NCBI RefSeq assembly: GCF_030272615.1
Contig: NC_081413.1
Location: 557,529,136-557,593,135, forward strand
Length of the DNA stretch: 64,000 nt
Reading direction: 5' to 3'
Origin: Cryptomeria japonica
Lineage: Eukaryota > Streptophyta > Pinopsida > Cupressales > Cupressaceae
Under the pieces are notes generated by a model. It did not search any database. It was not told the DNA's origin and was given only the letters and a program-made list of their open reading frames with translations. The translations under genes were made by a program, and so were the position numbers. Of this stretch, positions 45,188-56,059 are shown in pieces. Position 1 is the first letter of the stretch; each line of letters begins with the position of its first letter.

Positions 45188-45985
45188 CTAATAGTGCTTC
45201 AAACTCTTCTTGCTTCTTGATTTCCTCATATAGTTTGTGCACTTTTTCCATGTTCTTGCAAAATCTCTCACTTGCTCCACTGTGATCTCCTTCAGAATAC
45301 TTATACTTTCTATCATTGTAATCACCAGATTCATCAAGATGAAAAGAACTAAATGCAATTCAACTTTATTTACCGAAGACCCACTGTTATCAAAATTACT
45401 TAATTCAAATGCATGTAGCTTACCAATAGTAGCATCCAAAGAAACTAGCATATTGGGCACAGACCTCAATCCATTGATTGCAAAGACTCGGATTGCATAA
45501 GATGGTAGAAGGGTTCTTAACAACTTACTTGTTATATCCTTTTCTTCAATAGTTCCACCTGCTCCTTTGATATGATTGACAATCTCCTTTAATCTTGTAC
45601 TGTACTGGGTTATGTTCTCACCTTCATTCATCCTCATAGATTCAAGTTGTCCTCTTAGACTATCCACTTTTGCTCTTTGAACATGTTCATCACTACCATA
45701 CACAGATATGAGCTTGTCTCACATTGCCTTTGCATCATTGCAGCCTTCTAGATCATTAAACTCTGAGTCGGTCAATGCAGATGTTATTTCAATCATTGCT
45801 TGGATATGTTCTTGCTTTGCCTTTATCTCTTCCACTGTCAATGGATAGGTGCTAGGTGTAATGAAATCATTCTCCAGATAATATACATCATATTCTCCAA
45901 CTCCTGATAGGTGCAGCTTCATCCTTTTCTGCCATGTAGAGAAACTTGACTTGTTTAGCTTCGATGCATCTCTCTTATACATCTT
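45188..45985 (-). pseudogene. Copia gag (decayed)
   Basis: Starts MYKRDASKLNKSSFSTWQ at 45982, with the copia gag pattern NDFITPSTYPLT and ITSALTDSEFNDLEGC. A TGA at 45719 follows AKAM, where copia gags have AxxxWDxL, so TGG to TGA is likely. The frame goes on (YGSDEHVQRAKVDSLRGQLE, ENITQYSTRLKEIVNHI, ITSKLLRTLLPSYAIRV), which matches the UBN2-type gag domain. A frameshift near 45350 ends it. The true frame resumes as DYNDRKYKYSEGDHSG and leads to the knuckle region. Gag would form the virus-like particle. Confidence 0.88.
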
Positions 45986-46033
45986 TGGATCTTTGCCTCA
46001 AGTACCTTTAAACTTTTTCTTCCAGAGTCCAAA

Positions 46034-46045
46034 GCTCTGATACCA
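46034..46045 (-). promoter_or_regulatory. Primer-binding site of the copia element (initiator Met tRNA)
   Basis: The minus strand reads TGGTATCAGAGC, an exact match to the complement of the plant initiator-Met tRNA end. It lies two bases inside the 5' LTR edge (46048). Confidence 0.95.
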
Positions 46046-46047
46046 AT

Positions 46048-47571
46048 TGATAGTTCTGATACTAAATGTTTAGTACAGATGTCAAGCTAATAAGATGAGA
46101 GGGGGGGGGGGGGGGGGGTGAATCATATAAACTTAATCTTCCATAAAATCAACAGATTCAACCTCGGTAACCTTATCAGAAAAACTGTAAAGCATGCAAA
46201 CTCATAAATAGATAAGATCACAAAACATATAACACCAGATTTAACGTGGAAACCCAAATAGGGAAAAACCACTGTGGGATTTTGGACCCACTAAGAAATA
46301 TACTCTTCTAGAGTATGCTCGGTTAAAAGCAAATCCTGTTAAAGATTACAAACACATTGCTAGATGTGACCCGGTTAAGGGATTTCCCTCAGATCTGTTA
46401 GGATCTTCACCTTGTTAGAAGTGACCTTGTTAAAGGATTTCAAACACTCAATCAAAATGTCACCTTGCTAGAGGGTTTTACAAATAAGATTGTTAAGTCC
46501 ACTTGGTTAAGAGATTTTCTGTCACTTTACAAAATAACAGTAATAAAAATCTTCTACAACTTCACATCTAAAATGTTAAAGCAGATTCTTATTTGCTCAA
46601 TACAATCTAGTCATAGGACTTATCTTGTCCATCTGTTGGGCTCTATACTCTGTTATTCAAACAGGTCTTCAAGCTTCTGTGCTCGGTAATCACTATGTAG
46701 CATCCCTGTGCTTACACTTGCCCACATACATTGTTTAACAACAGTTCCTTATTTATAAATAATTTGCCAATCGCTTAATCTCCTTGATGACATATCCCAT
46801 GATCAATCATAGCCATCAGATCTTCAAACTTGACCAGGTTCAATGTATCCTTCGATCTAAAAATGTTTTACCCCGCCTTGGAACTTGCATACATTTCTTG
46901 GAACTTGTGCTAGGGTATTGCGGTTCAATCTGAGTTGTAGATCTTCCTGCCGATCTTTCATTGCCATAGATCCTTAACAACCTTTATACACGTTGTAACA
47001 ATCATTTAATCATAACCAGCTCATCAACTTCCTTCATTAAATAATGCTTTTATTCATTCAATGCATTCTATTATTACTCGGTTGCAACTCGGTAAATACT
47101 AAACTTCACTCGGTAGACATTCTACCTTCATTAACCGATAATGATAACCTTAGGGTTTACCGACTAGGTTCTTTGCTCAATAACATAGTATAGTATTAAC
47201 CTTACAATCAACAACATATGTAGGATATCAAAACAATCTAAACATCATGATCTCATCATTGTCTAACTCGGTAATAGTTGCCCATTGAATAACTTATTCC
47301 TCCCCATATTCACCACATTCTTTCTGTGTCTTTTACCGACAACTTTATACTCACCAAATCATACTTCTTAAGATATGGCAACATCATATTGAATTAAAAA
47401 ATCAATTTCTTGACATCAATGACAAAATAATAATATTACGACAGCAAACATCCTTAATCAGTTATATCCATAATCATCAACAACCATCTCAATATCCTAA
47501 TTGAAATGCCAACAAACTCTCATTGTAATTGGAATGCCAACAATCTCCCTTTGTCTGTTATAATGCCAACA
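46048..47571 (-). repeat. 5' LTR of the copia element
   Basis: 1524 bp, collinear with 39908-41442. It has a run of 18 G at 46101-46118 where the partner has 8. The flank at 47572-47576 is CCTTC. Confidence 0.93.
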
Positions 47572-47576
47572 CCTTC

Positions 47577-48306
47577 TTCATCTACAAATCCTTTTATTCT
47601 CCCTTACACAACAGATTTCAAAGAAACTCGTGATCTTATTCCCCAAACTACTCATTTGCAACATTCTTACAATTGTGGCTTTCATATAATAACAAAACAA
47701 GGTTTTCAAGGACAATGACTTGGGAAATTTGAGCAAGGAATTTGTGTCCCTCCTACGCAAGCTACTACAAAAGGCCTATGAAATGAGATTACTCTCTCTA
47801 TGGATGAACTCCTTAAGCTCCAAAACTTCAAAAACTATCTCCAAAGGCAACAAACCAAAAGAGCCCACAAGAATGCTTCTTCTTAAAAATATCCTTTTTG
47901 CTCATTTCATCAAACCCATGATCATAATGCTGATGATTGCCCTGATTTTCAAAAATCTATTCAAGATGGGATAGATGGTGGCAAAATTAGGATCGTGGAT
48001 GATAATCCTTCTTCTAATAATAATTGCAAAGACAATGAGTTAAAACATATTTATCATCCTGATAGACTAGCTACAAGAATCTATTGGAGAATGAAATATG
48101 ATAAGAACATTTCCTTTCCTCCTAAAAACCAAAAAAAAAATATTAAGCAACTGAAAGGAGAGGAATATTGCATTTTTCATGATTCATATTCACATTCTCA
48201 TGGAAAATGTCATGCATTTAAATGTATTCAAAAGCAATATGATCATGCACGAATTTCTCCTACAATAGACCTAGCTATCTTCCTTGAACTAAACATATTG
48301 TCTTAG
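47577..48306 (+). pseudogene. Gag-like protein of the LARD-like element, C-terminal part with two CX2HX4HX4C knuckles
   Basis: Continues the frame of 39447-39902 to the stop at 48304. Three in-frame stops (TGA at about 47716 and 47791, TAA at 47884) interrupt it, all reachable by C-to-T change from CGA or CAA. Two knuckles are visible: CSFHQTHDHNADDC (47899-47940) and CIFHDSYSHSHGKC (about 48171-48212), each exactly CX2HX4HX4C. This CxFH...H...C form occurs in gag of some plant Ty3/gypsy elements and differs from the retroviral CCHC. It suggests that the LARD derives from a Ty3/gypsy lineage. A basic stretch (KNQKKNIKQLKGE) precedes the second knuckle. Confidence 0.75.
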
Positions 48307-49734
48307 CACTTCTTTTTCTTTTCATGTTTCTCTTCACCATATGACATAACTAGCCAACTTAATTGGGGGTTCTTTATCATTTGTGGTGGTATTATTTCAA
48401 TTTTAAACACCTTGGGGTAGCAACATGAAATTCACTTTCCTTCTTCTTTCTATGGATTTATCTCTATCTTTATGCATCATTCATTATTAGATCTTCTTTC
48501 TTGCATAAAGTTATTCCCATATGATCATATAATTGTTCTTTGGTTTTCCTCTTTGCTTGGAGGGGAGCATCTTTAATGAGTAATCCACTTCTTCTCTTGC
48601 CTTCATTCCCTTGGAAAACTTACCTCTTCTATGGTTTCGGTTATTAACGAGTATGATATTCCCCCTAGCATGGAATGATCTCTTGTGAAGTACATTCCTC
48701 TTCCTTGAGAGGACTTGTTCCATTAAGGAAGGCATATCGCTTGAAAACAATCACCATTAGAGGATGTGTAATGCTTCTCCTTGTTCTTCTCACTTGGGGG
48801 GCAAGGATTTCGCTCCTTTCTCTTTCTTTTTATCTCATTTATCATTATTTCCTTTAGGAGTTGTAATTTTCATACGTGATTATCATTTCTTACAATGGTA
48901 TGTTCTTATGACTAATCCATCTTGGGGAATATGTGATGTTCTTTCTCTCTTCTCTTACAAGATTACCACTTCCTGAGATGTGTATTTTACATATACTAAT
49001 GGCTTTTCTTGCATGTGTTCATGTAAGTATATTATGTATTTGCTTATGTAAAAATATCTCTCTAGAAGATTGTGTAAGCTCTTCTCATTGTCTCTACACT
49101 TGGGGGGCAATGATTTCTCTCTCTCAATTTCTCTAAGGATCCACCCTTTCCTATGTTGTGGATGGTGTGAGTTTTATTACTTGATGTCATTCCTTGTGTG
49201 AAATCATTGTTGTTTGCTCAAGGGTTCTCTCTTATACAAGAAGGTGTAAGTCCTTGACTACAACCTCTCTTACACTTGGTTATGTACATCTATAATAAAT
49301 TCACCCATCCCCATTGGGATAAAAGTAAGTCATCCTTCATCAAGAATCCCTTTCACCTAGCAATAGGAGGAAGGATTGAATTCTTATTCTCTTCTGCGCT
49401 TCATTCTAGAAAATGTTATACGTGTCTAAAACAACTCCTCTTGGAGGTAGATGTCTTTTTGAGAAAAGATCTCTTCTTCTCAAAGGACCTCCTTTACACT
49501 TATAGCAAGATATCTCTTTTCAACTATCTTATCCTTGCTTGAAGAGTATTTTCTCTCTAGCTTGGATTTATGACATTGTTTCATGATGGATATCCTCTTT
49601 GTGTTAAAGGTAGGTATCCTTGTTCCACTTTCCTTAAGATATTAGCATTAAAATATGTTGACATCTGAAGGGGGGGGCACTCACACTGCTCCTTTTGTAC
49701 TATATTTCTCTCAAGCATTGTATCTCTTATACAA
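48307..49734 (+). other. LARD interior without genes
   Basis: 1.4 kb of pyrimidine-rich, non-coding sequence. The phrase ACTTGGGGGGCAA recurs near 48791 and 49096 in otherwise different surroundings (CTTCTCxxxxxxTxxCACTTGGGGGG), a hint of an older local duplication. No domain is recognised in any frame. Confidence 0.5.
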
Positions 49735-50125
49735 TGGGTCATTCTTGGAACCAGAGGGCATCCTCTTACAACAAGATGTCGCTACTTTTCTCTTGTACAG
49801 TGGGTCATTATCGGAACCAGAGGGAAGCCTCTTAGAGAGAGATGTCATCACTTTTCTTTTATACAGTGGGTCATTCTTGGAACCAGAGGGAAGCCTCTTA
49901 GAGCTAGATGTCGCCACTTTTCTTTTATACAGTGGGTCATTCTTGAACACAGAGGGCAGTCTCTTAGAGCGAGATGTCACCACTTTTCCTCTTTTACATT
50001 GGGATATTCTTCAAACCAGAGGACAACCTCTTAGAGCAAGATGTCGCCACTTTTCTTTTATACAGTGGGATATTCTCGGAACCAGAGGGTAGCCTCTTAG
50101 AGCAAGATGTCGCCACTTTCTTGAC
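49735..50125 (+). repeat. 66-bp minisatellite, six units, open in both strands
   Basis: Units start TGGGTCATTC or TGGGATATTC at 49735, 49801, 49867, 49933, 50000 and 50066. The unit core reads GAACCAGAGGGMAGCCTCTT then AGAGCAAGATGTCGCCACTT. Because 66 is a multiple of three, reading frames stay open through the array (22-residue repeats of the type SGSFLEPEGSLLERDVATFL). No start or domain supports a gene. Confidence 0.92.
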
Positions 50126-50745
50126 ATTTGTACTATACATTTTATACAGGTTATAACATACTCAGGCATAGACTCCTATTAGGTGCTTCGAACCTCACTT
50201 GGACACACGTGCACGAGGTTGAGTGGAACTAATGATGTTCTCACTCTCCTCCCTTACATGGATCACCTAGACAAAATCTGGGGACTAGTTTTCCATGTCC
50301 TCTTTTCTCCATGGATCACTTAATTTTAGGGGCGAGATGTCCATGGTTCCCTTCGTTCACCTTTCTTCTCATGGATCACCCAAGTGTGTATTCATGTCCT
50401 CTCTCTCCTTCCTCTCATGAGCTCATAGTTTTACTATTGATGGTTCATGGATGATGTCAGCTTTTCTCTTTTATGTGATTATTGGTGTTTATGTGATGGC
50501 ATGTCTTTGTGTTTCAGTTAGAGTGGTCTTGTGTTTTGTTTTTTGTCATGTATCTTTTGTGTTTTGCCTTGGTCTTTTTGTTTTGTGTGCTCTTGCATAT
50601 GTTTGAGTGAGTTAAGATTGGGGGCTTTTTTTCCTCAAGATTAGTGATGTCTTATACTCCTTGTGGTATTGCTTTGCATCTCTCATCTTCATCTTTCTCT
50701 TTCTTCTACTTTACCGCTAGTATTGGCGTACGCCCTTCTCCCACT

Positions 50746-50760
50746 AAACTGGGGGCTAAA
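50746..50760 (+). promoter_or_regulatory. Polypurine tract of the LARD-like element
   Basis: AAACTGGGGGCTAAA lies immediately before the right LTR start TGTAGCATC. This fixes plus-strand orientation and the LTR edge at 50761. Confidence 0.8.
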
Positions 50761-52024
50761 TGTAGCATCATAAAATTGTGACCCTCGCAATTTCGACCAC
50801 ATCTTAGGCCCTCACTTATGCGACTGCATCTCTCTACTTGATTGAGACCCCTCTCTGCACCTTCATTCTGAACTTCTCGCATCTCCACCCTGATGACACC
50901 TCAGGACCCTGTCCAGGCCCCAAGATAGGACATGACAGGGGCGTGGTACCCCTGCCCCCGTAGGATAGGGGCATGGTGCCCTCGTCCTCGTAGGACAAGG
51001 GCGTGGTGCCCCTGTCCCCCTTGGATAGGGGCATGGCGCCCCTGCCCTCCCTCTTAGGGTGGCCCTAAGATGGGTATATCCGGCTCTTGAACACAATTTT
51101 CTCTTCGGGGAGTTAAACTCTCCTTTGTCGGCCTTTGGTGGGATGAAATTAATCCTCTTGGGCATGTATAAAAGGAGATTCAATTCCCTCATTTGTCGTA
51201 AGGAAAATAAGCGAAATTCAAGCGGAAGGTCTCCATTATCGTCATCAAGCATTCAAGTCTTCAATCATCTTTCAAGTTCTCTTCTTCATGTGTATTCTTC
51301 ATTCATCCATTGGAGCAACATTACAACATTTATTTGCAAGCATGTGTGTGTTAGGGTTTTATCATGTTACATGTCATTTCATACAACATTTATGATTACA
51401 TTCAAGAAGCAAAGCAACAATCATCAATCAATTGCAGATCTATAAGGTAAACATTTCCATTATTTACATTTAAGCATTTGCAATTACTTTATTTCAAGGT
51501 TGATTCCTCAACTAGGGTTTTACTGAGGCAAACCCCTATCCACAACCATTCTTCCCTTCTTTTTTGTGTGTAGGTTGCAGGTGCGCAACTATAATTACAG
51601 GTGCGCAACTATAATTGTAGGTTTGGAGTTCAATTGCAAAGATAGAAAAACCCTTTTCAGCGCGTGGATTTTTCAAAGGACTAAGTACACTTTCAACCTG
51701 GTCCTGATGACTTTTCTCCAAATTTGCAGGGTAGATCTGAAGTTACAATGCAATCCTAAACCAGTAGCTCCCTATTTCATCCATTTTTGTCTCCTTTTTC
51801 TACATAGTCAACAAGTCAACCCTTCCATTTACAAAAGAGGGTAGATCACATTCCCACCCTTGCAATCCACTTGGTATTCACATCCTTATTCTCCTTGGAT
51901 TTGGATCTAGTGGATTCAAGCCCCTCTTTTGAATGTAAAGTATCTCCCAAGTGAAAATCATCCTAGTGGTTTCCTTTCTCTCGCCTAGGTGGGGAACCAC
52001 TAGGACCCGATTTTCCACTTTACA
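50761..52024 (+). repeat. 3' LTR of the LARD-like element
   Basis: 1264 bp matching 37383-38595. It has extra copies of a GGGGCGTGGTGCCCCTG-like unit at 50936-51045 (four to five short repeats, fewer in the left LTR) and a short tandem repeat GTGCGCAACTATAATTRYAG near 51580-51619. It ends CCACTTTACA at 52024. Confidence 0.88.
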
Positions 52025-52031
52025 AAATGTT

Positions 52032-52531
52032 NNNNNNNNNNNNNNNNNNNNNNNNNNNNNNNNNNNNNNNNNNNNNNNNNNNNNNNNNNNNNNNNNNNNN
52101 NNNNNNNNNNNNNNNNNNNNNNNNNNNNNNNNNNNNNNNNNNNNNNNNNNNNNNNNNNNNNNNNNNNNNNNNNNNNNNNNNNNNNNNNNNNNNNNNNNNN
52201 NNNNNNNNNNNNNNNNNNNNNNNNNNNNNNNNNNNNNNNNNNNNNNNNNNNNNNNNNNNNNNNNNNNNNNNNNNNNNNNNNNNNNNNNNNNNNNNNNNNN
52301 NNNNNNNNNNNNNNNNNNNNNNNNNNNNNNNNNNNNNNNNNNNNNNNNNNNNNNNNNNNNNNNNNNNNNNNNNNNNNNNNNNNNNNNNNNNNNNNNNNNN
52401 NNNNNNNNNNNNNNNNNNNNNNNNNNNNNNNNNNNNNNNNNNNNNNNNNNNNNNNNNNNNNNNNNNNNNNNNNNNNNNNNNNNNNNNNNNNNNNNNNNNN
52501 NNNNNNNNNNNNNNNNNNNNNNNNNNNNNNN
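52032..52531. other. Assembly gap of exactly 500 N
   Basis: 500 undetermined bases. The round number suggests a scaffolding placeholder of unknown true size. It separates the LARD right LTR from a purine-only repeat, so adjacency of the two sides is not proven. Confidence 0.99.
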
Positions 52532-53580
52532 AGTCAAGGGAAGAAAGAAGATAAATATATACTGAAGGGGAGAGACAATTATAGAATAAAAGAGAGAGAG
52601 AGGGGGGAGAGATAGAGGTGATATAGAGAGAATTCAAGAGTGGAGGGAGGGTGGTAGAGAGAGGGAGAGAAGAGAGGGAGGTAGAGGTGGAGGTAGGTAG
52701 AGAAAGAGGTGCAGAGGGAGAGAGATGTAGTTAGAGATAAAGAGAGATAGAAAGAGAGTATAGATGGAAATAAACAAAGAGGGATAGATAGAGAGTTATG
52801 TAGAAAAATTAGAAGGGAGATAGAGATAAGTAGAGAGAAAAAGGAGAGGGAGAGGTGAAATAGAGAGAATTGGAGGGGGGAGGGATGGAGAGGTACGTAA
52901 AGGGAGAGAAGGAGAGGGTGATAGAGATAAGCAGAGAATGAAGACGAAAGAGAGGTGATATATAGAGAAAGAGAGAAAGACAATTAAAGATGGAGGGAGA
53001 GAGAGAGAGGGAGGGAGGGATGGAGAGGGCAATAGAGATAAGTAGAGAGTGAAGGAGAGAGAGATAGGTGATATAGAGATAAAGAGAGAAAGACAATTAA
53101 ATATGGAGGGAGTGAGGGATAGGTAGGTAGAGAGAGAGAAGGGTAGAAGAGAGATTATATAGAGACAAGTGGAGAGGGAAGGAGGGAGAGACAAAGAGGT
53201 ATGTAGATAGAAATGGGAGATAGAGATAGGTTGAGAGAGGGGAGAGGGAGGGAGGGAGGGATGGAGGGAGGGAGGGAGGGAGAGATTGGTAGATATATAG
53301 TAGGTCCAAGGAGAGAGGTAAGTAGAGAGAGAGAGAGAGAGGGGGGTATGTAGAGAGAAGGATAGGAGAGATAGAGATAAGGAGAGGGGGGATGAGAGAG
53401 ATAAAGAATAAAGAGGAGAGGTGAGATATAGAGATGTATCTAAATAAATAGAGGTGGGGTGAGTCAATGAGAGGTGTGTCGAAAGAGAGGGAGAGGGGAT
53501 ATATAGATAAGTAGAGAGGGATGGTGCAAGAAAGAGGTATGCAGAGAAATAGAGGTAGAGAGGGAATGAGGGGAAGTCAT

Positions 53581-53621
<41 letters not shown>
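52532..53621. repeat. 1.1-kb G+A polypurine tract
   Basis: Nearly every base of the plus strand is A or G, apart from scattered T and rare C. It is built from GAGAG, GGAGGGAGG, ATAGAGATA and AGGTAGGTAG motifs and ends in pure AG at 53583-53620. Long open stretches on the minus strand (Ser/Leu/Pro/Tyr only) are composition artefacts. Such tracts can adopt triplex or other non-B forms and often break assemblies. Confidence 0.95.
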
Positions 53622-53622
<1 letters not shown>

Positions 53623-54628
53623 TAACTCATTTTATCCTTAAATAGGTTAAATAAACAAGCATAAGAAGGATAAATGATTTAATACTCATTATTGTCCAAA
53701 TACTTATAATATCAAGAGGAAAACTAAATATTAAGTTGAATATTTATGAGGCTCATTTTGGGTGTTGGTTTTGAGACTTATTTGGGATTATTTTACAAGT
53801 GGAGAGGAGTTTATGACAACTTATGATAATTGTCATGACAAAAAATGGTTATCTCTTGGGAATTGTAAATTTAGGTACCCAAATCTCCCAAGCAAGGTGG
53901 ATACAAAATTTGTGAAATTGGTCATTTTTTGAGGTATTACTAATAACTCGTTTTCCTCATACTTCATATTTATAGGAAACTTCTTTAATGGATGAAACCC
54001 TATTGGAGTAGAAGACTCGTGGACACAAAATCATGAGCATTAGGTTGCCATAAGATAAAAGTACTTTGATCACAGGTGGGAAATCTCATCAAGATTTTAA
54101 GATTTTGCATATGGGCTGAAGGAAGATAAAATATTTGATAGTTTCCCCATTTTAAATGTGTGGGTCTACATTGGTGTTGGTTTGTGAGTTTTTCGAGCAT
54201 AGTTGATTGATTTATTGTACATTGAATTTACTTGAGTGTCATACAATAGAATTCTCTTTTGATTATGCTTATATTAGATCGTATATTACACATTTTCTAT
54301 TTGGAGGTCAAACAAAGATAATTTGAGGAGTTTGTAGTGAGTCAGGTAGTTTATGGTTGTGATAGTTTTGTGTCTTTTGCTTGAAATTTGGAGTTTCATT
54401 TTGTTTGTGTTGCTACTATTATAAATGAGTTTTAGACCTGATTATATATGATTCTCATATTAGAAAAATCAATTGTAGTAAATTCTATAAAATTTCATTT
54501 AGATTAGTGCTTTATGTATAAGACTAACTGGCTAGTTTTGGTGGTTCCAATGCTATTTTCAAAATATATTATAAGTTTGTTTTGAGATCTAAAATTGTTC
54601 ATAGATATTTGGTCAAGGACATCTCAGT

Positions 54629-54640
54629 GGTATAAGAGAA
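54629..54640 (+). promoter_or_regulatory. Degenerate primer-binding site of the gypsy relic
   Basis: TGGTATAAGAGA matches the initiator-Met complement TGGTATCAGAGC at 10 of 12 positions. It follows CTCAG, consistent with an LTR ending in CA one base upstream. Confidence 0.65.
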
Positions 54641-55079
54641 ATGATCTTTCTATATCTTCAAGAGGGTTCCTAAATGTTTCCTAGTGTTAGAGAGTTAAGA
54701 TACCAAAAAAGAGAGCTAAGAGAAACTACGAAAGAAGCTTCAAATTCAAAGAAAGGGAAAACATTAGAAGATGAAAGATAATTTAGAATAAATATTACAT
54801 GAATTCATTAAATTTAAAGAGAGAAGGGATATACTGACAATATTACAAGAAACAAAAGATGTGTTAAGAACTTTGGTAGATAAAATAGTAGGTAAAAATG
54901 TCAACCATAATGGTCAAAGGGCTAAAATTTCCTCTAATAGTGGGGAAAAAAATTCAAAAAATAACACCCCTCCAAAATCTTCAAGAAACATTTATTTCTA
55001 GAGAATGAACAAGAACAACATGGGTCTATGAACATGAGTGCCTTTAATTCATAGAATATTCACAAATGGCATGAAACAT

Positions 55080-55880
55080 ACATCTCTACTAGATGAAATA
55101 AAATCTTAAATTTCATATTTTGAATACATAGAATTTGTAAGAAAAAGTGAGCTACATAAGAAGGGCAATAAAAGATACAAATATTTGAAGCACAAATTAG
55201 GAAAAATCATAGGTGCTTATTTTGTTGGAAGTGACGTGATTTTACCTAGACCATGGTTACAAAAAATGGAGACTTATTTCATACTCAACCCAATGACAAA
55301 GAAAGATGCAATTTAGTTTGCCTCTCTCTATTTAGGAGGGGAAGCCTATGAATGGTGGTTTCATGGCTAGTTAACAACTCAAGGCCATGACCAAATATAT
55401 AAAATTGATTCAAATAGAGGATTCTCGACAGATTTGAGTTTACAAATGAATAATAATATTTTTAAAAGTTATCCATGATCAAGCAACAACACTTTGTGAA
55501 TGAATATTTAATGGATGATGAGATGAATAATTAACTTAGAAGGACGAAGCTTTATTTCTCTTGTAGAGAGCCATGGGTACTTGTACATAGGTGTTTGAGA
55601 AAGGGACAAGTCCATTACATTGAAGTTGTCTTAGATAAGGATTTTCTAACGAAGAGTTTCACAACATGGATAATTTAGAAACAAAGATTGAAGAACAAGA
55701 GACTATAAAAGAGGGTTCATTAGTTGCACTTCTAGGAGCACCATGATATCATCCTTTCAAAGTTCATGGAGCGTTAGCGAGGAAGCACATGACTGTTTTG
55801 ATTGATAGTGAGGCGAATCACAATATTATTGATGAGGGGTTAGTCATGATGAGAGGATTAAATTGAATAATTTTAAGGGT
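55080..55880 (+). pseudogene. Gag and protease remnants of the gypsy relic
   Basis: Gag is recognised by VILPRPWLQKMETYF and, after a stop, FASLYLGGEAYEWWFHG near 55310-55365. The AxxWW block is typical of plant gypsy gag. A protease remnant near 55790-55860 reads MTVLIDSEANHNIIDEG, where the active-site DSG has become DSE (GGG to GAG class change). Several stops and frameshifts separate the pieces. Neither can function. Confidence 0.7.
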
Positions 55881-56059
55881 TCAAATTTATAGTTGCAAAT
55901 GGTTTTGAACTATATCATGCACCATAGTTTTCAAATAGCTGAAAATAACTATGGGGGATTACATAGTTTATGGTAGTTTTTTATATTACTGGTATTGGAG
56001 AAGTTGATGTTATCTTGGGTTTTAAATGGTTGCATTATATTTGGAGACATTATCAAACC

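Larger units (their letters stand above)
39908..47571 (-). mobile_element. Ty1/copia retrotransposon, full length, few lesions
   Basis: Reading right to left: 5' LTR 46048-47571, initiator-Met primer site 46034-46045, gag, knuckle, protease, integrase, RT, RNase H, polypurine tract 41443-41455 and 3' LTR 39908-41442. Integrase before RT makes it Ty1/copia. The flanking 5-mers are CTTTC (39903-39907) and CCTTC (47572-47576), a target duplication with one change. The LTRs differ at about 6 of 190 sampled positions (near 3%), so this is the youngest retroelement here. I see only two nonsense changes and two frameshifts in the coding part. It lies inside the gag-like frame of the LARD-like element. 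Confidence 0.95.
37383..52024 (+). mobile_element. Non-autonomous LTR element (LARD-like) with decayed gag, carrying a copia insertion
   Basis: Direct repeats 37383-38595 and 50761-52024 start TGTAGMRTCATAAAATTG and end CCACTTTACA. A polypurine tract (AAACTGGGGGCTAAA, 50746-50760) precedes the right copy, so the element points right. The interior, after subtracting the inner copia, is about 4.5 kb and holds only a gag-like frame and a 66-bp minisatellite, with no protease, RT or integrase. The LTRs differ at roughly one position in ten over the first 190 bp by eye, which makes this an old insertion. The flanking 5-mers (TTATG left, AAATG right) do not match convincingly, and a 500-N gap begins 8 bp beyond the right LTR. 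Confidence 0.85.

Noticed and set aside
49655-50156. A repeat protein encoded by the 66-bp minisatellite
   Set aside because: Both strands are open simply because the unit is 66 bp without stops. One unit is 67 bp and shifts the frame, and no start or flanking coding sequence supports a gene.
37378-52029. Target duplication for the LARD-like element (TTATG versus AAATG)
   Set aside because: Only three of five bases agree, which is not convincing. The gap next to the right LTR also leaves the flank unsafe.
51878-52637. Long open frames on both strands across 52032-52531
   Set aside because: They run through 500 undetermined bases and consist mainly of unknown residues, so they are artefacts of the gap.
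52579-53467. Minus-strand open frames of 70-223 codons, rich in Ser, Leu, Tyr and Pro
   Set aside because: They translate a purine-only repeat, and any frame of such DNA lacks stops. No start context or domain.
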